NCBI GenBank assembly: GCA_900553175.1
Contig: USCH01000001.1
Coordinates: 1-64,000, forward strand
From: an uncultured Alistipes sp.
Lineage (GTDB): Bacteria; Bacteroidota; Bacteroidia; Bacteroidales; Rikenellaceae
Direction of reading: 5' to 3'
Length of the DNA stretch: 64,000 nt
Below are positions 47,160-55,205 of the stretch, piece by piece. Position numbers and translations under genes: made by a program. The notes beneath the pieces were generated by a model. The model was not told where the DNA came from and did no database searches. It saw only the letters and a list, made by a program, of their open reading frames with translations. How positions within the stretch are numbered: the stretch's first letter is position 1; each line of letters starts with the position of its first letter.

Positions 47160-48584
47160 CTAATTTTCGGTGCAGGTGACGTCGATCCCGTTGTCGCGCA
47201 GGTAGCGGCAGGCGCGTTCCACGGCCTGGAGGTGTTCGGCGCCGATGCCCAGCTCGGCGAGCCGGATGACCAGACCGTGCGGCGCTTCGTCCGCCGCCGT
47301 GTCGTCGGCCCCGAGGATCATGCCCACGGCCGAGGTGTAGTTGGTCACCGGGTCGATGACGATGAACGAGCCCGTCGCGCGGTTGCGGGTGTAGGGGTCG
47401 AACAGCAGCGGGTTGTTGGCCGAAAGGGTCACCTCGCCGATTTCGTTGAGCGAGAGGCTGTCGGCCGCGTGGCGTTCCATCGTGTTGATGTCCACGCGGT
47501 ACTCGATGCGGCCGATGCGGGCGCGGGTGAGGTTGGTCGTGTGCTTGAGGAAGAACGATTTCGAGCGGTCCATCGGCTCCTCGTCCATCCACACCATCAT
47601 CGCGCGGATGTTATGGCTCTGTTCGGGGAGGTTGTCCGACCGCACGAGCATCTCGCCGCGCGAGAGGTCGATTTCGTCTTCGAGGGTCAGCGTCACCGAC
47701 TGCGGCGCGAAGGCCGCATCGAGCCTCCCGTCGTAGGTGACGATCTCCCTGATGCGCGAGCGCTTGCCCGACGGCAGGGCCGTCACCTCGTCGCCGGGAC
47801 GGATGACGCCCGAGGCGATCTTGCCGCTGAAGCCCCGGAAATCGAGGTTGGGCCGCAGCACGTACTGCACCGGGAAGCGGAAGTCGTTCAGCTCGATGTC
47901 CTGATCGATGGGCACCGTCTCCAGAAATTCGAGCAGCGCCGGGCCATCGTACCACGGGGTGCGGGAGCTGCGCTCCACCACGTTGTCGCCCTCCAGAGCC
48001 GAAAGCGGGATGCACCTTAGGTCGGGAATGCCGAGCGGCGCGACGAACGCGCGGTATTCGGCGGCGATTTCGTCGAACCGCTCCTGCGAGTAATCCACCA
48101 GGTCCATCTTGTTGACGGCCAGCACCACGTGGCGGATGCCCAGAAGCGAGACGAGGTAGGTGTGTCGGCGCGTCTGGGTGATGACGCCCGTGCGGGCGTC
48201 GACCAGGATGATGGCCAGGTTGGCCGTCGAGCCGCCCGTGATCATGTTGCGCGTGTACTGCTCGTGCCCCGGCGTGTCGGCGATGATGAACTTGCGGCGG
48301 TTGGTCGAGAAGTAGCGGTAGGCCACGTCGATGGTGATGCCCTGTTCGCGCTCGGCCTTCAGGCCGTCGCACAGCAGCGCGTAGTCGATGTGGTCGCCGG
48401 CGTTGCCGCAGCGTTTGCTGTCGCGCTCCAGCGCGTCGAGCTGGTCTTCGTAGAGCTTCTTGCTGTCGAACAGGAGACGCCCGATGAGCGTCGACTTGCC
48501 GTCGTCGACCGAGCCTGCGGTGAGCAGGCGCAGCAGGTCCTTGCGTTCGTCCTGGGCCAGAAATTCTTCTATGCTGAGTGCCAT
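47160..48584 (-). CDS. cysN: Sulfate adenylyltransferase subunit 1 (GTPase)
   Basis: Regulatory GTPase subunit of ATP sulfurylase, 474 residues; GTP hydrolysis drives adenosine 5'-phosphosulfate formation by CysD. P-loop GSVDDGKST at 24-32, DTPGHEQY as the switch II motif, and NKMDLVDYS as G4, followed by elongation-factor-like beta domains. It is a stand-alone CysN rather than a CysNC fusion; APS kinase is encoded separately upstream. It starts 13 bases after the cysD stop. Confidence 0.96.
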   Translation of the reverse strand: MALSIEEFLAQDERKDLLRLLTAGSVDDGKSTLIGRLLFDSKKLYEDQLDALERDSKRCGNAGDHIDYALLCDGLKAEREQGITIDVAYRYFSTNRRKFIIADTPGHEQYTRNMITGGSTANLAIILVDARTGVITQTRRHTYLVSLLGIRHVVLAVNKMDLVDYSQERFDEIAAEYRAFVAPLGIPDLRCIPLSALEGDNVVERSSRTPWYDGPALLEFLETVPIDQDIELNDFRFPVQYVLRPNLDFRGFSGKIASGVIRPGDEVTALPSGKRSRIREIVTYDGRLDAAFAPQSVTLTLEDEIDLSRGEMLVRSDNLPEQSHNIRAMMVWMDEEPMDRSKSFFLKHTTNLTRARIGRIEYRVDINTMERHAADSLSLNEIGEVTLSANNPLLFDPYTRNRATGSFIVIDPVTNYTSAVGMILGADDTAADEAPHGLVIRLAELGIGAEHLQAVERACRYLRDNGIDVTCTEN

Positions 48585-48597
48585 AATGATTGTTCCT

Positions 48598-49506
48598 TTA
48601 AAAGTATCCCTCGCGTTTCTTCTGCTCCATGCTGCCCTCCTGGTCGAAGTCGATCACGCGCGTGGTGCGCTCCGACTTGGTGGTGGTCATCATCTCCTCG
48701 ACGATCTTTTCGATCGTGTCGGCCTCGCTCTCCACGGCGCCCGTCAGCGGATAGCAGCCCAGCGTGCGGAAGCGCACCATGCGCATCCGGGCCTGCCGCC
48801 GCAGCTCCTCGGGCATGCGGTCGTCGTCGACCATGATGAGGTTGCCGTTCATTTCGACCACGGGGCGCTCCTTGGCGAAGTAGAGCGGCACGATGGGGAT
48901 GCGCTCCTGACGGATGTACTGCCAGATGTCGAGCTCCGTCCAGTTCGAGAGCGGGAAGACGCGGATGCTCTCGCCCTCGCGGATGCGCGTGTTGTAGATG
49001 TCCCACAGCTCGGGCCGCTGATTCTTGGGGTCCCACTGCTGGAACTCGTTGCGGAACGAGAAGATGCGCTCCTTGGCGCGGCTCTTCTCCTCGTCGCGGC
49101 GGGCGCCGCCGAACGCCGCGTCGAACCCGTGTTTCCTGAGGGCCATGAGCAGCGCCTGGGTCTTCATCAGGTCGGTGTGGACCTTGCTGCCGTGGGTGAA
49201 GGGGCCCACGCCCTCCTCGTAGGCCTTCTTGTTGTACTCGACGATCAGGTCCCAGTTGTGCTCGCGGGCGTAGCGGTCGCGGAACTCGATCATCTCGCGG
49301 AACTTCCACTTCGAGTCGATATGCATGAGCGGGAAGGGGACCTTGCCCGGATAAAAGGCCTTTTCGGCCAGGCGCACCATCACCGACGAGTCCTTGCCGA
49401 TGGAGTAGAGCATCACCGGGTTGCGGAATTCGGCCGCCACTTCGCGGATGATGTGTATGGATTCGGCTTCGAGCGCCTTGAGGTGGCTCAATTGGTATTC
49501 GTTCAT
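48598..49506 (-). CDS. cysD: Sulfate adenylyltransferase subunit 2
   Basis: Catalytic PP-loop subunit of ATP sulfurylase, 302 residues, joining sulfate and ATP to give APS. Landmarks are [20 protein letters not shown] (PP-loop), [40 protein letters not shown] and the C-terminal [23 protein letters not shown] 49506 overlaps the cysC stop by four bases (ATGA), so the two are translationally coupled. The operon contains no APS or PAPS reductase or sulfite reductase, so it supplies sulfonation rather than sulfur assimilation. Confidence 0.96.
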   Translation of the reverse strand: MNEYQLSHLKALEAESIHIIREVAAEFRNPVMLYSIGKDSSVMVRLAEKAFYPGKVPFPLMHIDSKWKFREMIEFRDRYAREHNWDLIVEYNKKAYEEGVGPFTHGSKVHTDLMKTQALLMALRKHGFDAAFGGARRDEEKSRAKERIFSFRNEFQQWDPKNQRPELWDIYNTRIREGESIRVFPLSNWTELDIWQYIRQERIPIVPLYFAKERPVVEMNGNLIMVDDDRMPEELRRQARMRMVRFRTLGCYPLTGAVESEADTIEKIVEEMMTTTKSERTTRVIDFDQEGSMEQKKREGYF

Positions 49507-50132
49507 AGAGCGTTTCCGTTGGTTTCTTGAATGGGGCGTGCGATTTTCGGTGCGATGGCGTCGAGGATGCGTTCGACGCTCTCGGCCACGCGCAGCTGTG
49601 CCGTGTCGAGCGTAAGATCGGCGTTTTCGGGGGCTTCGAAAGGGGCCGAGATGCCCGTGAACTCGGCGATTTCGCCCCGCCGGGCCTTGGCGTAAAGCCC
49701 CTTGACGTCGCGGCGCTCGCACTCGGCGAGCGGAGTGGAGACGTAGACTTCGACGAAATCGTCGGGCCCGACGATCCTGCGGGCCAGTTCGCGCAGTTCG
49801 CGCTGGGGGCTGACGAACGCCGCCAGCGTCACGACGCCCGTTTCGGTGAAGAGCTTGCACACCTCGGCGATGCGGCGGATGTTTTCGCGCCGGTCGTCGG
49901 GCGAGAAGCCCAGATTGGCATTGATGCCGCTGCGGATGTTGTCGCCGTCGAGGATGCGGCACAGGATGCCCCGGGCGGAGAGTTCGCGTTCGAGGGCGAT
50001 GGCGATCGTGCTCTTGCCCGAGCCCGAGAGCCCGGTGAACCACACGGTCACTCCGTGCTGTCCGAGGCGCCGCTCCTTCTCCTCGCGCGACTCCATGCGG
50101 TCGAAAATCGGGTAGATGTGGGTTGCTTCCAT
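49503..50132 (-). CDS. cysC: Adenylylsulfate (APS) kinase
   Basis: Phosphorylates APS to PAPS, the sulfonate donor. 209 residues with P-loop [10 protein letters not shown] (33-42), the substrate segment [30 protein letters not shown], and the family signature [19 protein letters not shown] 50132 opens with [20 protein letters not shown]. First gene of the operon, with a promoter box at 50200-50207. Together with cysD, cysN and the sulfotransferase it forms a self-contained sulfonation unit. Confidence 0.95.
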   Translation of the reverse strand: MEATHIYPIFDRMESREEKERRLGQHGVTVWFTGLSGSGKSTIAIALERELSARGILCRILDGDNIRSGINANLGFSPDDRRENIRRIAEVCKLFTETGVVTLAAFVSPQRELRELARRIVGPDDFVEVYVSTPLAECERRDVKGLYAKARRGEIAEFTGISAPFEAPENADLTLDTAQLRVAESVERILDAIAPKIARPIQETNGNAL

Positions 50133-50199
50133 AAGTCGGGACCGTCATGCGGCGGCCGCTCCCGATGCGGGGGCGGTTGCGCGGAGACGAATTTCGGCC

Positions 50200-50207
50200 C
50201 AAAAGTA
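50200..50207 (-). promoter_or_regulatory. -7 box (TACTTTTG) for the cysCDN-sulfotransferase operon
   Basis: Minus-strand TACTTTTG fits TAnnTTTG and lies about 70 bases before ATG 50132. Confidence 0.6.
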
Positions 50208-50427
50208 CGATAAAAAAATGACAATCCGGCTTTTTTGCGCGGCTATTTCCCTTTTGCCGCATCGGAGGGATTGTCGCGCAGGTCGTTTTGTCCGGAACGA
50301 ACCGGCAGGCATGCCGGGCGGTTCTCTCCGGGATCGTGCCCGGAAGCGGGATGCGGGGCGGTTTTTCGATGCGGTCGTCGCGCGGTTGCGGTACGGCCTT
50401 TGCAGCGTGCCGGGAAAAAACGAAACG

Positions 50428-50661
50428 ATGAGACACGACGATTGCACTTCCGATGCGGTGAAGGAGCGGGAGCCGGTGCCGACGCCGGCCGACACGCGTC
50501 CCGGACGGGCCATGCGTGTGCCGGTCGTCACGCAGAACATGCCGAAAAGCGACGTGCGGATCGCTCCGGCACACCGCGACGGCTCGCCCACGCAGCAGCA
50601 GATCGAACAGGATGTTCTGGCGACGAATCCGTCGGTCGAGAGTATGGAGAGCCGCGGATGA
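50428..50661 (+). CDS. Small hypothetical protein
   Basis: Possible 77-residue cytoplasmic protein from ATG 50428 to TGA 50661. It is hydrophilic, with a proline-rich first third and the segment [20 protein letters not shown] then [16 protein letters not shown]. Codon third positions are G/C-rich as in neighbouring genes, which supports coding, but I do not recognise a family and no clear promoter was seen. The surrounding 50208-50427 and 50662-50812 show nothing else supportable. Confidence 0.35.
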   Translation: MRHDDCTSDAVKEREPVPTPADTRPGRAMRVPVVTQNMPKSDVRIAPAHRDGSPTQQQIEQDVLATNPSVESMESRG

Positions 50662-50812
50662 ACGGCCCCTGTGCGGAACCCCTCGAAGCAGGTCCGGAAA
50701 CGGATCTGCTTCTTTTTTGCGGTGCCGGCCCGTGCCGGCCCGACGATGTGAACGGGAGGCTTTTTGCGGCGGATGTTCTGCCGTGTCCGGCTCCGCTTTC
50801 CGAAAGGGAACG

Positions 50813-50841
50813 AAAAAAGCGGAAGAGTTTCATCTTCCGCT
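50813..50841 (-). terminator. Terminator of tRNA-Lys
   Basis: On the minus strand a 9-base stem (50833-50841 with 50818-50826) with a 6-base loop is followed by a T run (plus-strand A at 50813-50818). It begins five bases past the tRNA. Confidence 0.88.
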
Positions 50842-50845
50842 TTCG

Positions 50846-50918
50846 TACCCCCTCAGGGGCTCGAACCCTGGACCCCAACATTAAGAGTGTCGTGCTCTAC
50901 CAACTGAGCTAAAGAGGC
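50846..50918 (-). tRNA. tRNA-Lys (anticodon CTT)
   Basis: The minus strand begins GCCTCTTTAGCTCAGTTGG and folds as a cloverleaf: D arm with TAGCTCAGTTGGTAGAGC, anticodon loop CTCTTAA with CTT (plus 50883-50885), T arm with GGTTCGAGC, and an acceptor stem containing several G-U pairs. 73 bases with discriminator A; CCA is not encoded. Confidence 0.96.
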
Positions 50919-50941
50919 ATCAATCTTTTCGATTGCGAGTG

Positions 50942-50973
50942 CAAAATTAGGGCATATTTTTATTTCCTGCAAA
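50942..50973 (-). promoter_or_regulatory. Complete Bacteroidota promoter for tRNA-Lys
   Basis: Minus strand TTTG (50970-50973), 20-base spacer, TAATTTTG (50942-50949); the tRNA begins about 24 bases downstream of the box. Confidence 0.8.
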
Positions 50974-51092
50974 TTTTTTCGGCAAAAAAATCGAAAAATA
51001 ATCGCATCCGCCCGTTCCCCGTCGGACGGCGACCTGCGGAATCCGTGCCGTAAGTCTCTGTTTTACGGATCTATATGCGGAATGAGGGCCGA

Positions 51093-52397
51093 TCAGTAAG
51101 CCAGCGGATCGCTGTTCCATTCGCCGGCGGCTTCGGGGTAGACGAAGGGCCGCGGATCGCCCGTCTCTTTCATCCGCAGGTAACTTTCGTAGAGACAGAT
51201 GCCGTTCGACGACTGCCGGGCCAGCGAGAATGCGATGACCGACGGATGGCGTTTGGCGACGTGGTAGGCGTCCGCGGTGCGTTCGGCGAATGCCTCCTGC
51301 CACGAAGGGTCGTTGGCCGGGTTGCCCTCCTTGCGTCGCGAGGGGCCGCTGCGCCGCGTGTCGACGGGGGCCTGGACGATGACGTACATGCCGCTGCGGT
51401 CGCAAGCCTCGTAGAGCGGCTCCCCGATCGTGCCCGGGAGCGGAAGCAGGGTGTTGACCCCTTTGCCGCGCAGCGCGGCGATCTCTTCGTCCGTGATGTC
51501 GGGACGGACCTCCCGAACGTTGAGCGCGGCGGGCTGTCCGTTCACGAACATCCGTTCGCCGCGCATCTCGACCGACCGGAAGCCGACCGGCTCCTCGATG
51601 TATTCGACGTAGCGTCCGTCGTGCTGGGTCCTCACGCGCAGCGTATGGAGCACCGGCCGTTCGGCCGACCATTGCAGCGTGTCGGGGATGCGGACCACGA
51701 AGCGGAGCGTGTCTTCGCGCCGCATGTCGAGCGTCATGTCGTCGTAGCCCGATGCGGCCGTCGACCCGTCGGGCGCGAGCAGCTCGTAGTGGATGCGCGA
51801 GGTGCGCGGGTTGAGCGCGTCGCTCTTGACGATGAGGGCGATCTCGGCCGTGGCCGTCTCGTCCTCCCCGTCCGCACGCCAGGTCTTCACCGCGATGTCG
51901 CGGACGTGCATCGTCGGCTGGCTCAGCACGATCGCCTCGCCGGCGGCGGGTGCCGCCTGCTCGGGGCGCCAGCTTTCGAGCGGCGCGGAGCCCGACGGCT
52001 CCGAGAGCACCAGCTCGAGCGTGTTGCGGCCCTCGTTCACGAATTTCGTGACGTTGAATTCGGCGGCCGTGCTGTTGTCGAATGCCGAACCCACCATGCG
52101 TCCGTTCACGCGCACGGCATAGTCGGACGATGCGTGGGGAATCCGGACGAACACCTGACGGTTGATCCAGGCGAAAGGCACGGTGAACGGGACGGAGAGC
52201 ACGTTTCCGTCTCGGGTCCAGGCACCCGGCCGGACGACGTACCGGTTGCCGTCGGCCGCACGGGCCGCCTCCTGGCAGGTCGCCCCGACGATGAGCGGGC
52301 TGCGCGGAAGCTCGCGTGCGCAGGAGGGGGTGCCGGTTTGGGCGCGAAGGGGGCCCCACAGCGAAAAAAAGGCCAAGACCGAAAGAATTGTCCGCAT
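51093..52397 (-). CDS. GH2-like exported protein lacking the catalytic acid/base
   Basis: 434-residue exported protein of the glycoside hydrolase family 2 fold. Signal peptide residues 1-20 (MRTILSVLAFFSLWGPLRAQ), N-terminal jelly-roll (about 40-175, with PFAWINRQVFVRIPHASSDY and NVTKFVNEGRNTLELVLS), an immunoglobulin-like domain (about 180-295) and the start of a (beta/alpha)8 barrel. The motif that holds the acid/base in GH2 (HPSVIxWSLGNES) reads HPSVIAFSLARQSSNG here (about 384-399), with Asn-Glu replaced by Arg394-Gln395. The protein ends 35 residues later, so the nucleophile half is also absent. It is therefore probably a binding protein or pseudoenzyme. ATG 52397 is chosen for its signal peptide. 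Confidence 0.82.
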   Translation of the reverse strand: MRTILSVLAFFSLWGPLRAQTGTPSCARELPRSPLIVGATCQEAARAADGNRYVVRPGAWTRDGNVLSVPFTVPFAWINRQVFVRIPHASSDYAVRVNGRMVGSAFDNSTAAEFNVTKFVNEGRNTLELVLSEPSGSAPLESWRPEQAAPAAGEAIVLSQPTMHVRDIAVKTWRADGEDETATAEIALIVKSDALNPRTSRIHYELLAPDGSTAASGYDDMTLDMRREDTLRFVVRIPDTLQWSAERPVLHTLRVRTQHDGRYVEYIEEPVGFRSVEMRGERMFVNGQPAALNVREVRPDITDEEIAALRGKGVNTLLPLPGTIGEPLYEACDRSGMYVIVQAPVDTRRSGPSRRKEGNPANDPSWQEAFAERTADAYHVAKRHPSVIAFSLARQSSNGICLYESYLRMKETGDPRPFVYPEAAGEWNSDPLAY

Positions 52398-52406
52398 AAG
52401 TTTTCT

Positions 52407-52414
52407 TATATTTG
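52407..52414 (+). promoter_or_regulatory. -7 box (TATATTTG) for the HsdR_N-like gene
   Basis: TATATTTG fits TAnnTTTG, 35 bases before ATG 52449. Confidence 0.6.
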
Positions 52415-52448
52415 CTCCCGAAAGGTACGGATTTTTTCCCGAACTGCG

Positions 52449-52904
52449 ATGCCTGCGCTTCCCAAACTCAATTTTCCTCCGGTCCGTCTCCGGGCCCGCC
52501 GCCGCGGAGAGACGGTCGAGGTGTGGAACGACCTGCGGGGGCTCTACCTGGTGCTCACGCCCGAGGAGTGGGTGCGGCGGCATCTGGTGGCCTATCTGGT
52601 CGCGCATTGCGGCGTGCCGTCGAAGCGGATCGTCGAGGAGTATGCCGTGCCGCTCAACGGTCAGGCGCAGCGGGCCGACGTAGTGGTCGTGGACGACCGG
52701 GCCGAACCGTTGATCCTGGCCGAATGCAAGGCTCCCGGCGTGGCGGTCGGTCCCAAAACCCTGGCGCAGGCCGTGCGCTACAATTCGGTGCTCGGTGCCC
52801 GCTACGTCATCCTGACCAACGGCATGAACCACTACTGCTGGGAGTGCCGCGGCGGCGAATATCTGCCCATGCCGGGGTTTCCCCGCCTCGGCGAAGGGTC
52901 ATAG
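52449..52904 (+). CDS. Orphan HsdR N-terminal-like (type I restriction) domain protein
   Basis: 151-residue protein resembling the type I restriction enzyme R-subunit N-terminal nuclease domain. The sequence has a PD-(D/E)xK-like core: the conserved acidic residue in AQRADVVVVDD and the ECK of PLILAECKAPGVAVGPKTLA, then QAVRYNSVLGARYVILTNG and YCWEC. It stands alone: no helicase, methylase or specificity subunit is nearby. Similar short proteins are widespread in Bacteroidota with unknown function. Its end overlaps the convergent LytTR gene by six bases. Confidence 0.78.
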   Translation: MPALPKLNFPPVRLRARRRGETVEVWNDLRGLYLVLTPEEWVRRHLVAYLVAHCGVPSKRIVEEYAVPLNGQAQRADVVVVDDRAEPLILAECKAPGVAVGPKTLAQAVRYNSVLGARYVILTNGMNHYCWECRGGEYLPMPGFPRLGEGS

Positions 52905-53642
52905 GTTGCGGAAGTTGGCGGCGATGTAACGCTGGAAACTCTCCTTGTAGTTCTCTCCGATGGGAATGTACTCCGTGTCGTCCAGATAGACGCGTCCCTT
53001 GACGTAGGACTTGATGCGCTTGAGGTTGACGATGTAGGATCGGTGCACGCGCATGAACGTCTCCGCCGGCAGGGCCGTCTCCATGTTCTTCAGGCGGAAA
53101 AGCGTGGTGATCGCCGATCCGTCGCACAGGTGGATGCGGACGTATTCCCCCTCGCTCTCCATATATACGATGTCGCTGATCTTCACCAGCGATACCTTGT
53201 AGTCCGCCTTGATCGACAGGTATTCCCGGTCTTTGGGCTCGGCCTCCGCCGGGGGCGGGGCCTGCGCCGAGCGCTGCGCGTGGAGCAGCTCGTAAAGCGA
53301 ATTGGCTTTGGCGACCGAGCGGCTGAAGTCGGCGAAGCTGAACGGCTTGAGCAGGTAATCCACGGCGTCGAGCTTGAATCCCTCGACGGCGTATTCCGAA
53401 TAGGCGGTCGTGAAGATGACCATCGGACGGGTGGTCAGCGAACGGACGAAATCCACTCCGTTCAGGTCGGGCATGTTGATGTCCGCGAAGATGAGGTCCA
53501 CGTGCGTCGCGGTGAGGAGCTGCTGGGCTTCGAGGGCGTTGTTGCAGGTCGCCGCGAGTTCCAGATAGGGGATTTTGGCGATGTAGGAGGTCAGCTGACG
53601 CAGGGCCAGGGGCTCGTCGTCGATGGCGATGCACTTAAGCAT
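52899..53642 (-). CDS. LytTR-type response regulator
   Basis: 247-residue regulator: receiver domain (1 to about 120) with Asp8-Asp9 and phospho-acceptor Asp54 in FADINMPD, and Lys in YLLKPF; then a LytTR DNA-binding domain (about 145-245) with FMRVHRSYIVNLKRIKSYVK. Its start overlaps the end of the histidine-kinase gene by eight bases, so the two form a translationally coupled two-component pair. Target genes are unknown. Confidence 0.94.
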   Translation of the reverse strand: MLKCIAIDDEPLALRQLTSYIAKIPYLELAATCNNALEAQQLLTATHVDLIFADINMPDLNGVDFVRSLTTRPMVIFTTAYSEYAVEGFKLDAVDYLLKPFSFADFSRSVAKANSLYELLHAQRSAQAPPPAEAEPKDREYLSIKADYKVSLVKISDIVYMESEGEYVRIHLCDGSAITTLFRLKNMETALPAETFMRVHRSYIVNLKRIKSYVKGRVYLDDTEYIPIGENYKESFQRYIAANFRNL

Positions 53643-54684
53643 GGAGCGTGGGGATTTCGAGTTCGACGGTATAGGTTTCGGCCTCTTCGCGGATATTGAG
53701 CGAGTAGCCCTTGTCTCCGTAGATCAGTTCGAGGCGTTTGCGCACGTTTTTCAGTCCGATGCCCTCCTTGTGACGGCCTTCGCGGGGGGTGTGGCGGCTG
53801 TTGACGATGGTGGCCGCGACGCAGTCGCCGGCATAGCCGATCTTCATGCGGATGAACGAAGGCCGGTTGTAGCTCACGCCGTGCTTGAAGGCGTTCTCCA
53901 CGAAAACGATCAGCAGCAGGGGCGGAATCGACACCTGCTCGGGCAGGTCGTCGGGCAGCTCCACCCGAATGGAGACGGCGTCGGTGTAGCGGATGCGCAT
54001 CAGCTCGATGTAGTTCTCCAGGAACTGGATGTCGCGGTTGAGCGAAATGCGTTCGCGGCCCGAGTCGTAGAGCACGTAGCGCATCATCTTCGAGAGCTCG
54101 ATCACCGTTTTTTTCGCGCATTCGGGGTCGATGTCGATCAGCGCGTGGATGTTGTTGAGCGTGTTCATGAAGAAGTGCGGGTTGATCTGGTACTTGAGGT
54201 AGTCCATCTCGGCCTGCATGTTCTGCTGCTTGAGCTCCTCCATGCGCTGTTCGTCGCGGATCGACTGGTACATGAGCTTGATGCCCGAATTGGCTCCCGT
54301 CATGAAGAGGGCCAGCACCACGTTCCAGCCCATCGACAGGTTGGAGAACGACACTCTGCGCAGCGTGTCGTCGATCTCCCGGGCCGGAAAACTGTCGGCG
54401 AAGAGGTAGATGGGCGTGAAGATGGCGAGAATGAAGAGAATGTTGCTGGCCAGGTATTTCAGGTATTTGTGGCGGAGCATGTAGCGCGGTGCGAAGACCG
54501 TGTTGTGGACCAGGAAGATCACCAGATAGGGCAGAATCTGCTGCCAGGCGGTGAGCACGTTCCGGAAGTCGATGCGCAGCTCCGACATCATCTGGGAGTT
54601 GAGGATCGGCACCAGAATGATGACCAGCCAGACCATCACGTAGAGCAGATTCTCGCCGATGGCTTGTTTTTTCGTGATTTTCAT
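53635..54684 (-). CDS. LytS-type sensor histidine kinase
   Basis: 349-residue membrane kinase of the His_kinase (PF06580) family. About four membrane spans occupy residues 12-135 with no large periplasmic domain. The phospho-acceptor His170 lies in YLKYQINPHFFMNTLNN, and the ATPase part contains PPLLLIVFVENAFKHGV and GIGLKNVRKRLELIYG. ATG 54684 is chosen by the normal start MKITKKQAIGENLL; an upstream frame to 54741 is charged and crosses the promoter. The promoter box lies so close (54689-54696) that the message may be nearly leaderless. Confidence 0.93.
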   Translation of the reverse strand: MKITKKQAIGENLLYVMVWLVIILVPILNSQMMSELRIDFRNVLTAWQQILPYLVIFLVHNTVFAPRYMLRHKYLKYLASNILFILAIFTPIYLFADSFPAREIDDTLRRVSFSNLSMGWNVVLALFMTGANSGIKLMYQSIRDEQRMEELKQQNMQAEMDYLKYQINPHFFMNTLNNIHALIDIDPECAKKTVIELSKMMRYVLYDSGRERISLNRDIQFLENYIELMRIRYTDAVSIRVELPDDLPEQVSIPPLLLIVFVENAFKHGVSYNRPSFIRMKIGYAGDCVAATIVNSRHTPREGRHKEGIGLKNVRKRLELIYGDKGYSLNIREEAETYTVELEIPTLHA

Positions 54685-54688
54685 GTCC

Positions 54689-54718
54689 GAAAGATACGGA
54701 TTTTTTTGCGATTCCAAA
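54689..54718 (-). promoter_or_regulatory. Likely promoter of the LytS/LytTR operon
   Basis: Minus strand TTTG (54715-54718), 18-base spacer and TATCTTTC (54689-54696), one base off the TAnnTTTG consensus. It would start transcription at about the initiation codon. Confidence 0.5.
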
Positions 54719-54825
54719 CCTTCGGCAGGCTCGGTCCGCACGCTGCGGACAACCCCGGTCCTGTCGGAAATTCCGGCCGGGCGGTGCCGGGAACGTTCGG
54801 AGCCCTCCGCCCGCGCAGTCGCTCC

Positions 54826-55205
54826 GCGTCGGCCGTCCGGCGGTGCGGCAATGCGGTAATGCCCGAGCCCCTCTTCTGCGTCATCCGTCCGGCGGTGCGG
54901 GTGCCCTCTTCTGCATCATCCGTTCGGCGGCTTTGCGGTGCGGTGGTTCGGCTGTAGTGTCGGAGGTCGCATGCGGGTGCCGACTGCTCCTACTCCTGCG
55001 TCATCCGTCCGGTGGTGCGGGTGTCCCTCCTCTGCGTCATCCGTTCGGCGGCGCAGCGGTGGGTAGGTGCGGCGACAGCGGTTGAGGCTGCATATGGCCC
55101 CCCCCTCTGCTCTGCGTTATCCGTTCGGCGGTGCGGTCCCCTCCCTGTATTATCCGTTCGGCGGCGCGCTCCCCCCCCCCCTGCGTCAGCCGTTCAGCGG
55201 CGCGG
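54826..55205. repeat. Degenerate repeat array derived from the end of the acyl-CoA synthetase gene
   Basis: Seven imperfect copies of a unit like CTGCGTCATCCGTTCGGCGG recur with irregular spacing (near 54826, 54877, 54911, 54996, 55032, 55111 and 55145), and the eighth match (about 55181-55205) is the last codons and stop of the acyl-CoA synthetase gene itself. The copies sit between that stop codon and the histidine-kinase promoter. Poly-C runs of 8 (55098-55105) and 11 (55171-55181) lie within. No gene is supportable in 54740-55185. Confidence 0.75.

Noticed and set aside
46200..50132. Assimilatory sulfate reduction operon
   Set aside because: cysC, cysD and cysN are present but no APS/PAPS reductase or sulfite reductase; the linked sulfotransferase makes sulfonation the better reading.
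54826..55205. Possible CRISPR array in the repeated region
   Set aside because: Repeat units are degenerate, spacers vary and are short or nearly absent, no cas genes are nearby, and the unit matches the end of the adjacent gene.
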